From Anodontia alba (lineage: Eukaryota > Mollusca > Bivalvia > Lucinida > Lucinidae), in NCBI GenBank assembly GCA_964016985.1, contig OZ024830.1, positions 61,830,550 through 61,894,549 of the forward strand: 64,000 nucleotides of DNA, given 5' to 3'. Positions 53,046 through 64,000 of the stretch are shown here, in pieces. How positions within the stretch are numbered: the first letter of the stretch is position 1; every line of letters starts with the position of its first letter. The notes beneath the pieces are model-generated. The model saw only the letters and a program-made list of their open reading frames with translations, was not told where the DNA came from and did no database searches. Position numbers and translations under genes: made by a program.

Positions 53046-54510
53046 CCAGTTCTGTTTCTGTCATATAGTTGTGCAAGTTTGATCAAATTCCATCCATTCC
53101 TTCATGAGATAGGGTGTAGACAAGCCATTTTCCAACAATCGAAGCCCTTGTGTGACCTTGAAAATGGGGTCAAGGTCACCAAAACCTAATCAGTTTTTTC
53201 CATGTCACAACAATATAGATGTACAAGTTTAGTCAAAGTCCATCCATTCATTCTGGAGCTAGGGTGCAGAAAAGCCATTTTCCATTCATTCTGGAGCTAG
53301 GGTGCAGAAAAGCCATTTTCCAACAATCTGAGCCCTCCTGTGACCTTGAAAATGGAGTCAAGGTCACCAAAATCTAACCAGTTCTTTTTCATGTCACAAC
53401 AATATAGTTGTGCAAGTTTGGTCAAAATCCATCCATTTCTTCAGGAGATAGGGTGCAGACAAGCCATTTTCCAACAATCGAAGCCCTTGTGTGACCTTGA
53501 AAATGGGGTCAAGGTCACCATAATCTAATCAGTCCTTTTCTATGTCACAACAATATAGATGTACAAGTTTAGTCAAAATGCACCCATTCATTCTGGAGAT
53601 AGGGTGCAGACAAGCCATTTTCCAACAATCTGAACTCTCCTGTGATTTTGAAAATGGGGTCAAGGTCACCAAAATCTAGTCAGTTCTTGTCCCTGTCTCA
53701 ACTATATAGCTGTACAAGTTTGGCCAAAATCCATCCATTCATTATGGAGAAAGGGTGCGGAAAAGCCATTTTCCAACAATCTGAGCCCTCCTGTGACCTT
53801 GAAAATGGGGTCAAGGTCACCAAAATCTAATCAGTGATTTTCATGTCAGAACAATATAGTTGTGCAAGTTTGGTCAAAATCCATCACAACAATATAGATG
53901 TATAAGTTTAATGAAAATTCACCCATTCATTCTGGAGATAGGGTGCAGACAAGCCATTTTCCAACAATCTGAGCACTCCTGTGATCTAGAAAATGGGGTC
54001 AAGGTCACCAAAATCTAATAAATTCTTTTCCATGTCTCAACAATATAGATGTACAAGTTTAGTCAAAAACCACCCTTTCATTCTGGAGATAGGGTGCAGA
54101 CAAGCCATTTTCCAACAATCTAAGCCCTCATGTGACCTTGAAAATGGGGTCAAGGTCACCAAAATCTAATCAGTTCTTTTACATGTCCCAGCAATCTAGG
54201 TGTGCAGGTATTGTCAAAATCCATTTGTTCCTTCAGGAGATAGGGAGCAGACAAGCAATTTTCCAGCTTTTTCCAACAATCTGAGTCCTTGTGTGACCTT
54301 GAAAATGGGATCAAGGGCATCAAAATCAGCATTTTTCCCCCACCCAATGATAACTTTGTGTAAGTTTGGCCAAAATCCATCCATTCATTAAGGAGATAGA
54401 GTGCAGACAAGAGGAGACGCAGACAGGATCCACACTAAAAACAATATGTCCCCCCCCCCCCCCCCGCACCCCCCCCCCCCCCATGTTGGGGGACATAATA
54501 ATTAGAAAGT
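53046..54510. repeat. Family R tandem-repeat element
   Basis: About eight units of about 165 bp: 'gtgaccttgaaaatggggtcaaggtcaccaaaatctaatcagttctttt', 'catgtcacaacaatatagatgtacaagtttagtcaaaatccatccattcattctggagatagggtgcagacaagccattttccaacaatctgagccct'. One unit has a 46-bp internal duplication (53252-53322). It ends with C-runs at 54450-54482 and ATGTTGGGGGACATAAT, the distal side of a C/G-run hairpin. Confidence 0.7.
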
Positions 54511-54584
54511 GTTCCACATAAAATGTAAACCTAAAAAAACATGCATGTCCCCCTTTAAACTGAGTGTGTGCATGTATGTGTGTG

Positions 54585-54615
54585 TGTCATGGGGGGGGGG
54601 GGGGGGGGGGGGGTG
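54585..54615. repeat. (GT)n and poly-G
   Basis: GTGTGTGTGTCAT then about 22 G. A related GTGTGTG…GGGG…GTGTCAAAA block closes the outer array at 61283-61335. Confidence 0.85.
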
Positions 54616-55216
54616 TCAAAATATTATACACTTATATATTGGACTGCCCCTAGCTTTGACCCTGCAATCATAATAGATTGCTAGAAACAATGTAAAATGA
54701 TTCCATTTATGTTGTCAACTTAATAAAATGCATTTTCATATAAAACTGCAAACCATGCACCATACCCCGCCACACAGGGACATATTCCTTATGCAATTTC
54801 TGTAGTATTAAGGCTTGAAAAAAGTCTAAGTTAAAAATGAAAAAAAAAATGTAATAAAAAATAATTTCAGGATTCTGAAAAAACAATATGCATATCTTCA
54901 GGTCATCCTAAAAGCGCCTGTGAAAAGGATTGGCCTAAAACTTTAGGAGGAGTTGCGGGTAGAAGGTACATACTCCCTATACATTTCTGTAGTATTAGGG
55001 CTCGAAAAAAGTCTAAGTTAAAAATAAAAAACGTGATAAAAAATAATTTCAGGATTCTGAAAAAAACAATATGCATATCTTCAGACCATCCTAAAAGCGC
55101 AGGTAAAGTTTGAAAAGGATTGGCCTAAAACTGTAGGTGGAGTTGCGGGCAGAAGGTACATACTCCCTATACATTTCTGTAGTATTAGGGCTCGAAAAAA
55201 GTCTAAGTTAAAAATG
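54616..55216 (+). repeat. Family S units, outer left part
   Basis: Two units of about 190 bp: 'taaaaaataatttcaggattctgaaaaa-acaatatgcatatcttcag-ccatcctaaaagcgc', 'gtttgaaaaggattggcctaaaactgtaggaggagttgcgg', 'tactccctatacatttctgtagtattagggctcgaaaaaagtctaagttaaaaatga'. Interrupted at 55217 by a P-type L end; the next S unit continues at 61060. Confidence 0.7.
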
Positions 55217-55929
55217 AAACAAGAGGCCCATGGGCCACGGTTCGCTCACTTGAGTGACATAACCACTGCAGACATGCAGATGTTATGCAACATTTTTCCA
55301 ATCCTATCATCACATCTAATGAAAATATCATCATTTGAGCAGTTCTTAGTTTTGAAGAAGAATATATGGGCCTGACAGTCAATGGAGCATGATCATTTGA
55401 ATAAACTATCAATCACATTTCAACAGAAGGATCAATGTGAAATTCGGTGGAAATTGGCTAAGTGGTTTCTGAAGAATCATGATTTTATACATGTAAACAC
55501 CACAGTGGCAGGGAAATATTATAAATATAAACCAGATGATGGCCATCTTAGATTTCCAATCAGAACAATTTTAACTACTGTTGATCTACAAGTCACTTGG
55601 ATACTTTCAATATAAATGTATATGGCCCATACAAATGCGGAAGCAAATTTGACCTTGGAGATAAAAAGGTCAAATGTTAACATGGAACCATCATTTTAGC
55701 AATTTTGGTAGATCTCCTGTCCCCCATAATTTGTGCAAAGATTAGGACTCAGGGCTTATTTGGTTATGGAGAAGATTTTTAAAGGTTTTTACCATATATG
55801 GGCATGGCAGCCATTTTGATCAACGGACCATACCCATTTTAGCAATCTTTCATTCTCCTGCCCATGGAGGCTCCGCATGAAATTTGAGCAACACTGGCCT
55901 GGAGGCTTCAGAGGAAAATCCATTTGAAA

Positions 55930-58900
55930 CTAGACAAAGTGCCCAGTGGGGCACGTATACCCCGCCCAGCGCTACAGCCACTTTTTAAAGAGCACAAAGT
56001 ATGTAGCTATGACTCTGGAGATGGCAGTTGTATGCTATATGTTATAACATTGAAAAAATTCAATCACACATATGAAGCCCTTGACCTCAAAGGTCAGGCA
56101 CAGGTGCAGGGATTGAACTAAATAAAACTTTAGCCCTATAATTATCACCATATACCAGTGAAATCAGTCTTTATAATATAAGCAAAAATGACATTTTGTA
56201 TGAAAAGTCTGTGACCTTGACTTAAAAGCCAAGCCCCAGCTTGGGGATGGTGCAGAGAAAAACTTCAGACCTATATACATGTATACCATCATGCTTAATA
56301 TTAATGAAACCAACAAAAGGGTCTTCAAAATATGAGGTCTTATAAGTTTTAACGTAAAAACTTTGACCCTAAGACAAAAATAAAGTATGAACGAATAATG
56401 CTTCAACGGATGGACAGACAGACGAACAGATTCCTTGCTGATAGCTAGGGTCTTGCAATTTTTTTTTTTACTTTTATATGAAATTTCTAAGTCTGTGACC
56501 TTGACCTTAATAACCAGGATAAGGATGATGCTGAGTAAAACTCTAGACCTACATCTACCAACATGTAAAATATAAATGAAATTCCTCAAAGGGTCTTGAT
56601 GGTATAGCTATATAAACATAAACACAAAAATTTTGACTTATTTATGAAAATTCTGACCTTGACCCCAAGGTTATTCTCCGGGATAGGGTTGGTGCTGATA
56701 AAAACTTAAGCCCTATGTCTATCATCAGGCCAAACATGAATGAAATCCATCAAAGACTCTTCATAATATAAGGTCTTATAAACTTTAACGTAAAAACTTT
56801 GACCCTAAGACAAAAATAAAGTATGAATGAATAATGCATCAACGGATGGATGGACAGACAAAAAGATTCCTTGCTGATAGCTACATCCGCTCAACCTTTC
56901 AATTAGGGGATAATAAAATTTAACAAGCAAATTCCATGGGGAATTTATGTCCCCCGCCTAATTTTTATTTGAGGTGTTAAAAATGGTAAAGTTAACCAGA
57001 GGACCACTGGTCCTTTATCAAATACCTAAGTATTGAAGCAGGAAACCAGTGATAAAAAATAATTTCAAGATTCTGAAAAAAACCACATGCATATCTTCAG
57101 ACCATCCTTAAAGCACCTGTACAGTTTCAAAAGGATCGGCCAAAAACTGTGGGAGGAGTTAAGGGGACAAGGTACCTGCTCCCTATATACTCCTGTAGTA
57201 TTAGAACTCAAAAAATGTCTAAGTTAAAAATGCAGAAAAAGCGGTAAAAAATTATTTCAGGATTCTGAAAAAAACACATGCATATCTTCAGGCCATCCTA
57301 AAAGCCCTTGTAAAGTTTCAAAAGGATCGGACAAAAACTGTGGGAGGAGTTAAGGGGACAAGGTGCCTGCACCCTATATACTTCTGCAATATTAGAACTC
57401 AAAAAATGTCTAAGTTAAAAATGCAGAAAAAGTAATAAAAAAATATTTCAGGATTCTGAAAAATCCACCTGCATATTTTCAGGCCATCCTAAAAGCCCAT
57501 GTAAAGTTTCAAAAGGATCGGCCAAAAACTGTGGGAGGAGTGAAGGGGACAAGGTACCTACTCCCTATAGACTTCTGTAAAATTAGAACTCAAAAAATGT
57601 CTAAGTTCAAAACGTGTAAAAAGTGATAAAAAATAATTTCAGGATTCTGAATAAACCACATGCATATCTTCAGACCATCCTTAAAGCACCTGTACAGTTT
57701 CAAAAGGATCGGCCAAAAACTGTGGGAGGAGTTAAGGGGACAAGGTACCTGCTCCCTATATACTCCTGTAGTATTAGAACTCAAAAAATGTCTAAGTTAA
57801 AAATGCGGAAAAAGTAATAAAAAATTATTTCAGGATTCTGAAAAAACCACATGCATATCTTCAGGCCATCCTGAAAGCCCATGTAAAGTTTCAAAAGGAT
57901 CGGCCAAAAACTGTGGGAGGAGTTAAGGGGACAAGGTACCTACTCCCTATACACTTCTGTAGTACTAGAAATCAAAAAATGACTAAGTTAAAAATGCGGA
58001 AAAAGTGATAAAAAATTATTTCAGGATTCTGAAAAAACCACATGCATATCTTCAGGCCATCCTTAAAACACCTGTAAAGTTTCAAAAGAATCGACCAAAA
58101 ACTGTGGGAGGAGTTAAGGGGACAAGGTACCTGCTTCCTATACACTTCTGTAGTATTAGAACTCAAAAAAAGTCTAAGTTAAAAATGCGGAAAAAGTAAT
58201 AAAAAATTATTTCAGGATTCTGAAAAAACCACATGCATATCTTCAGGCCATCCTAAAAGCCTATGTAAAGTTTCAAAAGGATCGGCCAAAAACTGTGGGA
58301 GGAGTTAAGGGGACAAGGTACCTACTCCCTATACACTTCTGTAGTATTAGAACTCAAAAAATGTCTAAGTTAAAAATGCGGAAAAAGTGATAAAAAATTA
58401 TTTCAGGATTCTGAAAAAACCACATGCATATCTTCAGGCCATCCTAAAAACCCATGTAAAGTTTCAAAATGATCGGCCAAAAACTGTGGGAGGAGTTAAG
58501 GGGACAAGGTACCTACTCCCTATAGACTTCTGTAATATTAGAACTCAAAAAATGTCTAAGTTAAAAATGCAGAAAAAGTGATAAAAAATTATTTCAGGAT
58601 TCTGAAAAAAACACATGCATATCTTCAGACCATCCTTAAAACACCTATAAAGTTTCAAAAGGATCGGACAGAAACTGTGGGAGGAGTTAAGGGGACAAAG
58701 TACCCACTAAAAACTCGGAACCACGCACCATGCGCCACGCACCACGCGCCACGCACCACGCCCCACGGAAAACCAAAAACAGTGTCCCTCCACTTTTCTT
58801 CGAAAAGGCGGGGGACAACAAACGGTCTTGATGATATGGCTATATAAACATAAACGCAAAAACTTTTACTTTTAAATGAAACTTCTAAGTTCCTGACCTT

Positions 58901-59972
58901 GACCTTGGTCACACCCGGGATGGGGATCGTGCGGAGTAAGACTCTAGGCCAAAATATAGCAACGTCAAATATAAATGAAATTCTGCCAGGGTCTTGATGA
59001 TACAGCTATATAAACTTAAACATAAAAATTTTGACATTTTTATGAAAATTGGAAGTCCGTGACCTTGACCCAAAGGTCACCCCCGGGGTGGAGATGGTGC
59101 CAATAAAAACTTTAGACGTATATCTACCATCATGCCAAATATGAATGAAATCCATCAAAGGGTCTTCAAAATATGAGGTCTTATAAACTTAATGTAAAAA
59201 CTTTGACCCTAAGACAAAAATAAAGTATGAACAAATAATGCTTCAACGGATGGACGGATTCCTTGCTGATAGCTATATCCGCTGGACCTTTCAATTAGGG
59301 AATACTGAATTTAACAAAAGGTCTTGATGATATGGCTATAAAAACTTAAACTCAAAAATTTTTACTTTTATATGAAAATTCTAAGCGTGACCTTGACCTC
59401 GGTCACACCCTGGATGGGGATCATGCGGAGTAAGACTAGGCCGATATCTAGCAACATGTCAAATATAAATGAAATTCCTAAAGGGTCTTGATGTATATAA
59501 ACTTAAACACAAAAAACTTTGACTTTTTATGAAAATTCTAAGTCCATGACCTTGACCCCGGGATGAGGATGGTACTGATAAAAACTTTAGACCTATATCT
59601 ACCATCATGCCAAATATGAATGAAATCCATCAAAGGGTCTTCAAAATATGAGGTCTTATAAACTTTAACACAAAAACTTTGACCCTGACTTTTTTATGAA
59701 AATTCTAAGTCCGTGACCTTGACCCCAAGGTCACCCCCGGGGTGGGGATGGTGCTGATAAAAACTTTAGACCTATATCTACCATCATGCCTAATATGAAT
59801 GAAATCCATCAAAAGGTCTTCAAAATATGAGGTCTTATAAACTTAACGCAATAACATTGACCCTGTGACGGAAAGACAACCGAACGAGCAAATGAATGTA
59901 CGTATGAACGAACGAACGGAAAAGCAAAAACTATATACCCCCACATACTTCGTATGTTGGGGGTATAATTAT
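55930..59972 (+). mobile_element. Family T tandem-repeat element, split by family S
   Basis: The left end has GTGCCCAGTGGGGCAC and TATACCCCGCCC. Units of about 230-260 bp carry 'cctatatctaccatcatgccaaatatgaatgaaatccatcaaagggtcttcaaaatatgaggtcttataaacttta', 'gtgaccttgaccccaaggtcacccccggggtggggatggtgctgataaaaacttt'. Near the right end is an ACGAACGAACGG tract (59905-59925), then a perfect hairpin ATACCCCCACATAC-TTC-GTATGTTGGGGGTAT at 59936-59967 (one bulge). Host P3 sequence flanks it. Confidence 0.7.
56929..58818 (+). mobile_element. Family S element nested in family T, with dimeric unit order
   Basis: Starts near 56929 ('aagcaaattccatggggaatttatgtcccccgcc') and ends at 58818 with GTGTCCCTCCACTTTTC-TTCG-AAAAGGCGGGGGACA, a hairpin. 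Between them are nine units of about 191 bp. Two unit types can be told apart by 'ccttaaa-cacctgta' (A) and 'cctaaaagcccatgta' (B), in the order A B B A B A B B A. A CACGCACCACGCGCCACGC tract at 58727-58768 precedes the right hairpin. Repeated 64-codon open frames 382 bp apart come from this periodicity and are not genes. Confidence 0.75.
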
Positions 59973-61060
59973 CAACATTTTTTCCATACAAATGTATGGG
60001 GCCCATACAAATGCATACAGAAGCAAACTTGACCTCACCATAAAAAGGTTAAATGTCAATGTATGACAATTATTTTAGCAACTTTGGTAGACCGCCTGTT
60101 CCAGATGATATATGCAAAGATTTTTTAGCCATAAGCCATCCTCGGTTTTGGAGAATAAGATTTTTAAATGTTTTTTCGCATACAAATGCATAAGGAAGCA
60201 AACTTGACCTTGCTGTAAAAAGGTCAAATGTCAATGTATGACCATTATTTTTGCAACTTTGGTAGACCCCCCTATCCCCGATGATTTATGCAAACATTCA
60301 GCCCCAAAACATCCTCGGTTCTAGAGAAGAAAATTTTTAAAGGTTTTTACCATATATGGGCATGGCGGCCATCTTGGTCAACGAACCGTGACCATTTTAG
60401 CAACCTTTCGTTCCCCCAACCTAAGAAGGCGCCATATGAAATTTGAGCAAAATTGGCCCAGAGGCTCCAGAGGAGAAGTTGTTTGAAATTCTGAACTTTT
60501 TTCCCATACAAATGCATAAGGAAGCAAAATTGACCTTACCGTAAAAAGGTCAAATGTCAATGTAGACCATTATTTTAGCAATTTTGGTAGCCCTCCTGTT
60601 CCTGAAGATATATGCAAAGATTCAGCCATAAGGCATGCTCGGTTTTGGAGAAGAAGATTTTTAAAGGTTTTTCCAAAAAAAATGCATAGGGAAGCAAACT
60701 TGACCTTGCCATAAAAAGGTCAAACGTCAATGTATGGCAATTCTTTTAGCAATTTTGGTAGACCTCCCGTCCCCGATGATTCCTGCAAAGGTTCAGCCCC
60801 AAGGCATTCTCGGTTCTGGAGGAGAAGATTTTTAAAGGTTTTTTACCATATATGGGCGTGGCGGCAATCTTGGTTAATGGACCATGACCATTTTAGCAAT
60901 TTTTCGTTCCCCCACCCTAAGGAGGCTCCATATGAAATTTGAGCAAAATTGGCTCAGCGGCTTCAGAGGAGGAGTCGTTTGAAAATGTTAACGGACGGAC
61001 GCACGGACGACGGACAAAAAGTGATCACAATAGCTTATCCTGAGCAGAGCTCAGGTGAGC

Positions 61061-61340
61061 TAAAAAATGTGACAAAAAATAATTTCAGGATTCTGAAAAA
61101 ACAATATGCATATCTTCAGACCATCCTAAAAGCGCCTGTAAAGTTTGAAAAGGATTGGCCTAAAAATGTAGGAGGAGTTGTGGGCAGACGAATGGTGGGG
61201 GTGCTGATGGACGATTGGACGGACGGATGCTCAAAATTTCAGAGGGTATAACATAAAAATGACATCCCATCTGACTTTCTGACGGGGTGTGTGTGTGTTG
61301 GGGGCTGGGGAGGGGGGAGGGGTGTCAAAAAATTATACTA
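61061..61340 (+). repeat. Family S unit, outer right part, and G-rich tract
   Basis: The S unit resumes with 'aaaatgtgacaaaaaataatttcaggattctg' directly after the P-type R end and ends in GGACGATTGGACGGACGGATG (61211-61231). A (GT)n and G-rich tract lies at 61283-61322. Confidence 0.65.
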
Positions 61341-61599
61341 TAATAGTGCAAGAGCACTTCCTGGATGTGTACAGGCAAGCTAAAAACAACACTTTCAACT
61401 TGATACAAACTTTATTTTCATACTACAACCCTCTGGGCTAAAATATTTTTTGTCCCAGTGATTCCAGCATAGTGGAACCTCTCAACAACAGCCAACTCCC
61501 TACATTAGCCATTTTTCTGATTCTGCAAAGCGCCATGATATTTGAAATAAATTGGTTTACCTTATAAGCACATGGCTGCCATGATATTTGAAATAAATT

Positions 61600-61685
61600 G
61601 GGCCTGTGGCTTCTGGAAAGTTATTTGAAAATATAGCGGTTCTTCCGACACTGAGTGACAGTTCAGGTGAGCTAAAAACACCAAC
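61600..61685 (+). repeat. P-type R-end remnant
   Basis: 'gcctgtggcttctggaaagttatttgaaaatatagcggttcttccgacactgagtgacagttcaggtgagctaaaaa' is the right edge of a P3-type element with a degraded microsatellite. The body upstream (61480-61600) is one diverged unit. Confidence 0.5.
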
Positions 61686-61875
61686 TTCTGTGAAAGGATA
61701 TCTGGTGATGTATAAAAGCCTGTAAATTGCCCATCATATAAGAAATGAAGGCAATGTGTCAGAACCCTGCCTTCTTAAACTTCTGTGAAAAGATATCTGG
61801 TGATGTATAAAAGCCTGTAAATTGCCCATCATATGAGAAATGAAGGCAATGCGTTAGAACAGTGCCTTCTTAAAT
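61686..61875. repeat. Tandem duplication, period about 101 bp
   Basis: AACTTCTGTGAAAGGATATC…ATGAAGGCAATGTGTCAGAAC…TGCCTTCTTAA is followed by a second copy with a few substitutions. Confidence 0.9.
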
Positions 61876-63295
61876 GAAGCTAAAGTGGAGAGGCTATGAA
61901 ATAAGGACATATACTACCATGTATTTCAGTCACATTTTTATTTAACTTTACAAGAAATACTTCCTTTCAGGAAGTACAATTCCATTTTACATTACATTTT
62001 CTCCAATGTATTTACATTATCTGACAGCATAAAAAATCTTTATAACAAATTCTGAGGCTCGCTGCAGAATCAACAGCTCTCACTGTGTGCACAACAACAG
62101 ATCATCTTGTCCCTATAATTACCATAATAGTTAAATTAAATTTTGTCTCCATAGCGCAAAAAGTCAATAAAATATATACAGTTATTGACATTTTTAGCTA
62201 AGGTGACTAAGTATTAGGTCACCTTAAGCTATTAATCTACTTGTCCTAAAATTGTAGCAAGTCTATTTCAGTACCTCTTGATGTGTCTAAAAACAGCTGG
62301 ATGAGTGACAAACAGTTTAGACCCAATTCTGTGGCATCTACACTATTTGCCAAGGCCTGCCCTGGAATAGTGGTTAGGTAAACTGACCAGCTTGACATGA
62401 CCTTAACGACATGGACTGGGCTCCAACCCAATCATTTCCACAGGCCTAGCTGTGCGAATACTAAGGTAAATACCGTATAATGGAAGGCTGTTGGTCTCCT
62501 ATCAGCAAGCTTCAGTTAGATAACTACAAAACTACTTAAGCACTAACTCATACAGGAATAATACAGCATTAGAGGAAATGGACCCATCCTAGAGCATACA
62601 GGAACTGCACATGTCCTGCCCAGATTATATGCACACAAACTGTATATGTTCAGTCCAGATCCACCCAAGGACCTTTTTCTCGAAGTGGTTCACACACCAA
62701 ACTAATAGCAATTTACTACATACCTGATAAACCATGTTGAATCTATTCGGTTATGGCAAATTGTTACAATATTTTCCCTTAGTGTTACATGAAGTACACT
62801 GCCTGAACAAACAATGCAAACCCCGATCACAAACCACAGAGTCTGACCAGTCTACATTGTTCGCCTCTCATCCAGCAGTTTTTTAAGATACATCAAGCAA
62901 AGTCTTAATTCCCCTTAAATAAAAGACTCCATATGAAATTTAGTGAATCCTGGAGTGGGGTTTCACAGGAGAAGTTGCTTAACAATATGATAATTTTATA
63001 CATGTGTATAGCCAAGTGATAGGAGCAGATAATGCCAGGGAATCAAACTTTTGTTGTAACTGAAGGGTTCATATCCTCATATATTGTAGGTTCTGACCAC
63101 CAGTCCTTAATATACTTTTAGAAAATGACTTTTTCAACATACAACTGAAACAAATAGGACCTTGTCGCTGCACAAAAAGGTCAATGGTCAACCAAAGATC
63201 ATCATTAGAATATACTTAAATGAATTCCCAACCCAAATGCTATCTACCAATATTCAGTTAAAAAACTTTCTTGGTTCTTGGGGGAAAAAAAACAA
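61876..63295. other. Mostly unassigned DNA with a SINE tail remnant
   Basis: GTGGTTAGGTAAACTGACCA-GCTTGACATGACC at about 62370-62402 is a diverged piece of the same SINE 3' half. The segment 63110-63250 resembles a decayed P-type unit ('ggtcaatggtcaaccaaagatcatc'). Otherwise nothing was recognised. Confidence 0.45.
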
Positions 63296-63660
63296 CAAGA
63301 GGCCCATGGGCCACGGCTTGCTCACCTGTGTGACATAGCCACTGCAGATATGCGGATGTCATGCAACTTTTTTCCAATCCTATCATTGAAACTAATGAGA
63401 GGATCATCATTTAAGCAGTTCTTAGTTTTGAAGAAGAATATATGGGCATGACAGTCAATGGAGTGTGATCATTTGAACAAACTCTCAAAAACATTTCAAC
63501 AGTAGGATCAATGTGGAATTTGGTGGAAACTGGATAAGTGGTTTCTGAAGAGTTGTTAAACAATATCATAATTTTATACACGTAAACAGCACAGGGACAG
63601 GGAAATATAATAAACCTAAAAAAAATTGCCTTTGGAAACAAAGAACTCACTACAGATTAG
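63296..63660 (+). mobile_element. P-type L end and leader
   Basis: AACAAGAGGCCCATGGGCC at 63296, then 'gctcacctgtgtgacatagccactgcagatatgcggatgt', 'cagttcttagttttgaagaagaatatatgggcatgacagtcaatgga' and 'gtggtttctgaagagttgttaaacaatatcat', as at 35577 and 55217. No known unit array follows before 63660. Confidence 0.7.
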
Positions 63661-63699
63661 AAAATGGGAGTCTCGGTTTTATTGACTCTTCATAAGCAG

Positions 63700-64000
63700 G
63701 AATGAAATTAGCAACACTGCTTACTGTGGTTTTGGAGGAGCTGTCATTTAAATTTTTTTTTTTTTTTTTAAATTTAATGTTGCCATGGCAACCTTCTCAT
63801 TATTAATCTATGGGAGTTTTCTGTTGCAATGGCAACCAAACCAAGAGGCAGACTGGCAAACGTTTAACTATTTTCAAATGTCCCAACCCATTTAACATTT
63901 GTACCAAATTAGTCCTACTGCCTTAGTGGCATTGAAGAAGTAGTCATTAAAAAAATCCTTTTTAGTTTTTAATTTAATATTGCCATGGAAACCAAACAAA
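63700..64000. repeat. Start of another tandem family with GTTGCCATGGCAAC motifs
   Basis: TTTAATGTTGCCATGGCAACC at 63774 and TTTAATATTGCCATGGAAACC at 63974 are 200 bp apart with similar upstream text ('aagaagtagtcatt-aaa' / 'ggaggagctgtcatttaaa'). A half-way copy GTTGCAATGGCAACC lies at 63823. The window ends inside the array. Confidence 0.55.

Larger units (their letters stand above)
55217..61060 (+). mobile_element. P-type element (P3 units) split by family T
   Basis: The L end AACAAGAGGCCCATGGGCC at 55217 is followed by the same leader as P1c ('cactgcagacatgcagatgtta', 'cagttcttagttttgaagaagaatatat') and one P1-like unit. P3 units start at about 55620. After the T insertion (about 55930-59972), three more P3 units follow, then GACGGACGCACGGACGACGGAC and the R end GAGCAGAGCTCAGGTGAGCTAA at 61060. 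The element is therefore a chimera: P1-type left side, P3-type right side. Confidence 0.7.

Noticed and set aside
57623..58581. Series of 64-codon open frames with near-identical proteins
   Set aside because: They repeat every 382 bp because they lie in a tandem array, begin at GTG rather than ATG, and run over unit boundaries. They are not genes.

Overview
The window looks like accessory nuclear DNA of a marine bivalve mollusc. This is inferred from AT-rich sequence, degenerate retroelements, tRNA-derived SINEs with a CAAA-type tail, and many elements resembling bivalve 'pearl'/CvA and Helitron-like non-autonomous elements: short conserved ends, an (ACGG)n-like microsatellite and a core of tandem units of about 150-190 bp. 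I find no intact gene and no convincing host exon. Every recognisable protein segment belongs to a decayed mobile element.

Layout. 0-8 kb: mostly unassigned AT-rich DNA, a piggyBac-type MITE (1.0-1.2 kb), CGGACC-rich tracts at 2.7 and 7.8 kb around a broken Ulp1-like protease fragment (6.6-7.0 kb), and a SINE-like insertion with a 15-bp target duplication (8.0-8.3 kb). 8.9-16.0 kb: tandem-repeat elements P3 and P1a, nested in one another and carrying two SINEs and a foldback element. 16.3-18.1 kb: repeat copy A (TGTTACG start). 18.2-20.2 kb: tandem-repeat family Q. 20.2-26.6 kb: a large inverted duplication of a retroelement with SCAN-like gag, protease and integrase but no reverse transcriptase. 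26.3-27.5 kb: a 578-bp tandem duplication. 27.4-31.1 kb: repeat copy B, interrupted by a 5'-truncated Penelope-like element (28.6-30.3 kb). 31.2-36.9 kb: P1 elements on both sides of a Ty3/gypsy-type pseudogene (32.3-35.6 kb). 37-39.7 kb: small inverted-repeat elements and duplications. 40-43.9 kb: a MULE-like transposase pseudogene (minus strand) split by a P-type element. 44.5-48.4 kb: tetranucleotide arrays, P1d with a probable 214-bp solo LTR, P2, and a SINE. 50.6-54.5 kb: family Q with a nested P5 element, then family R. 54.5-61.3 kb: tandem-repeat elements nested four deep. 61.3-64 kb: small duplications and a P-type left end.

Naming. 'P' elements have an L end (AACAAGAGG-CC...GCTCACCTGAG) and an R end (GCTCAGGTGAGCTAA); P1-P5 differ in their internal unit. 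Q elements have TATGCCCC hairpin ends. R, S and T are further tandem families with C-run hairpin ends.

How it fits together. The region is a layered insertion record. Several layers can be ordered because a second copy preserves the empty site or because one element cleanly splits another. The two most notable structures are the inverted duplication of an already broken SCAN-gag retroelement whose domain order is protease then integrase, and the four-level nest of tandem-repeat elements. Boundaries given as approximate were read by eye.
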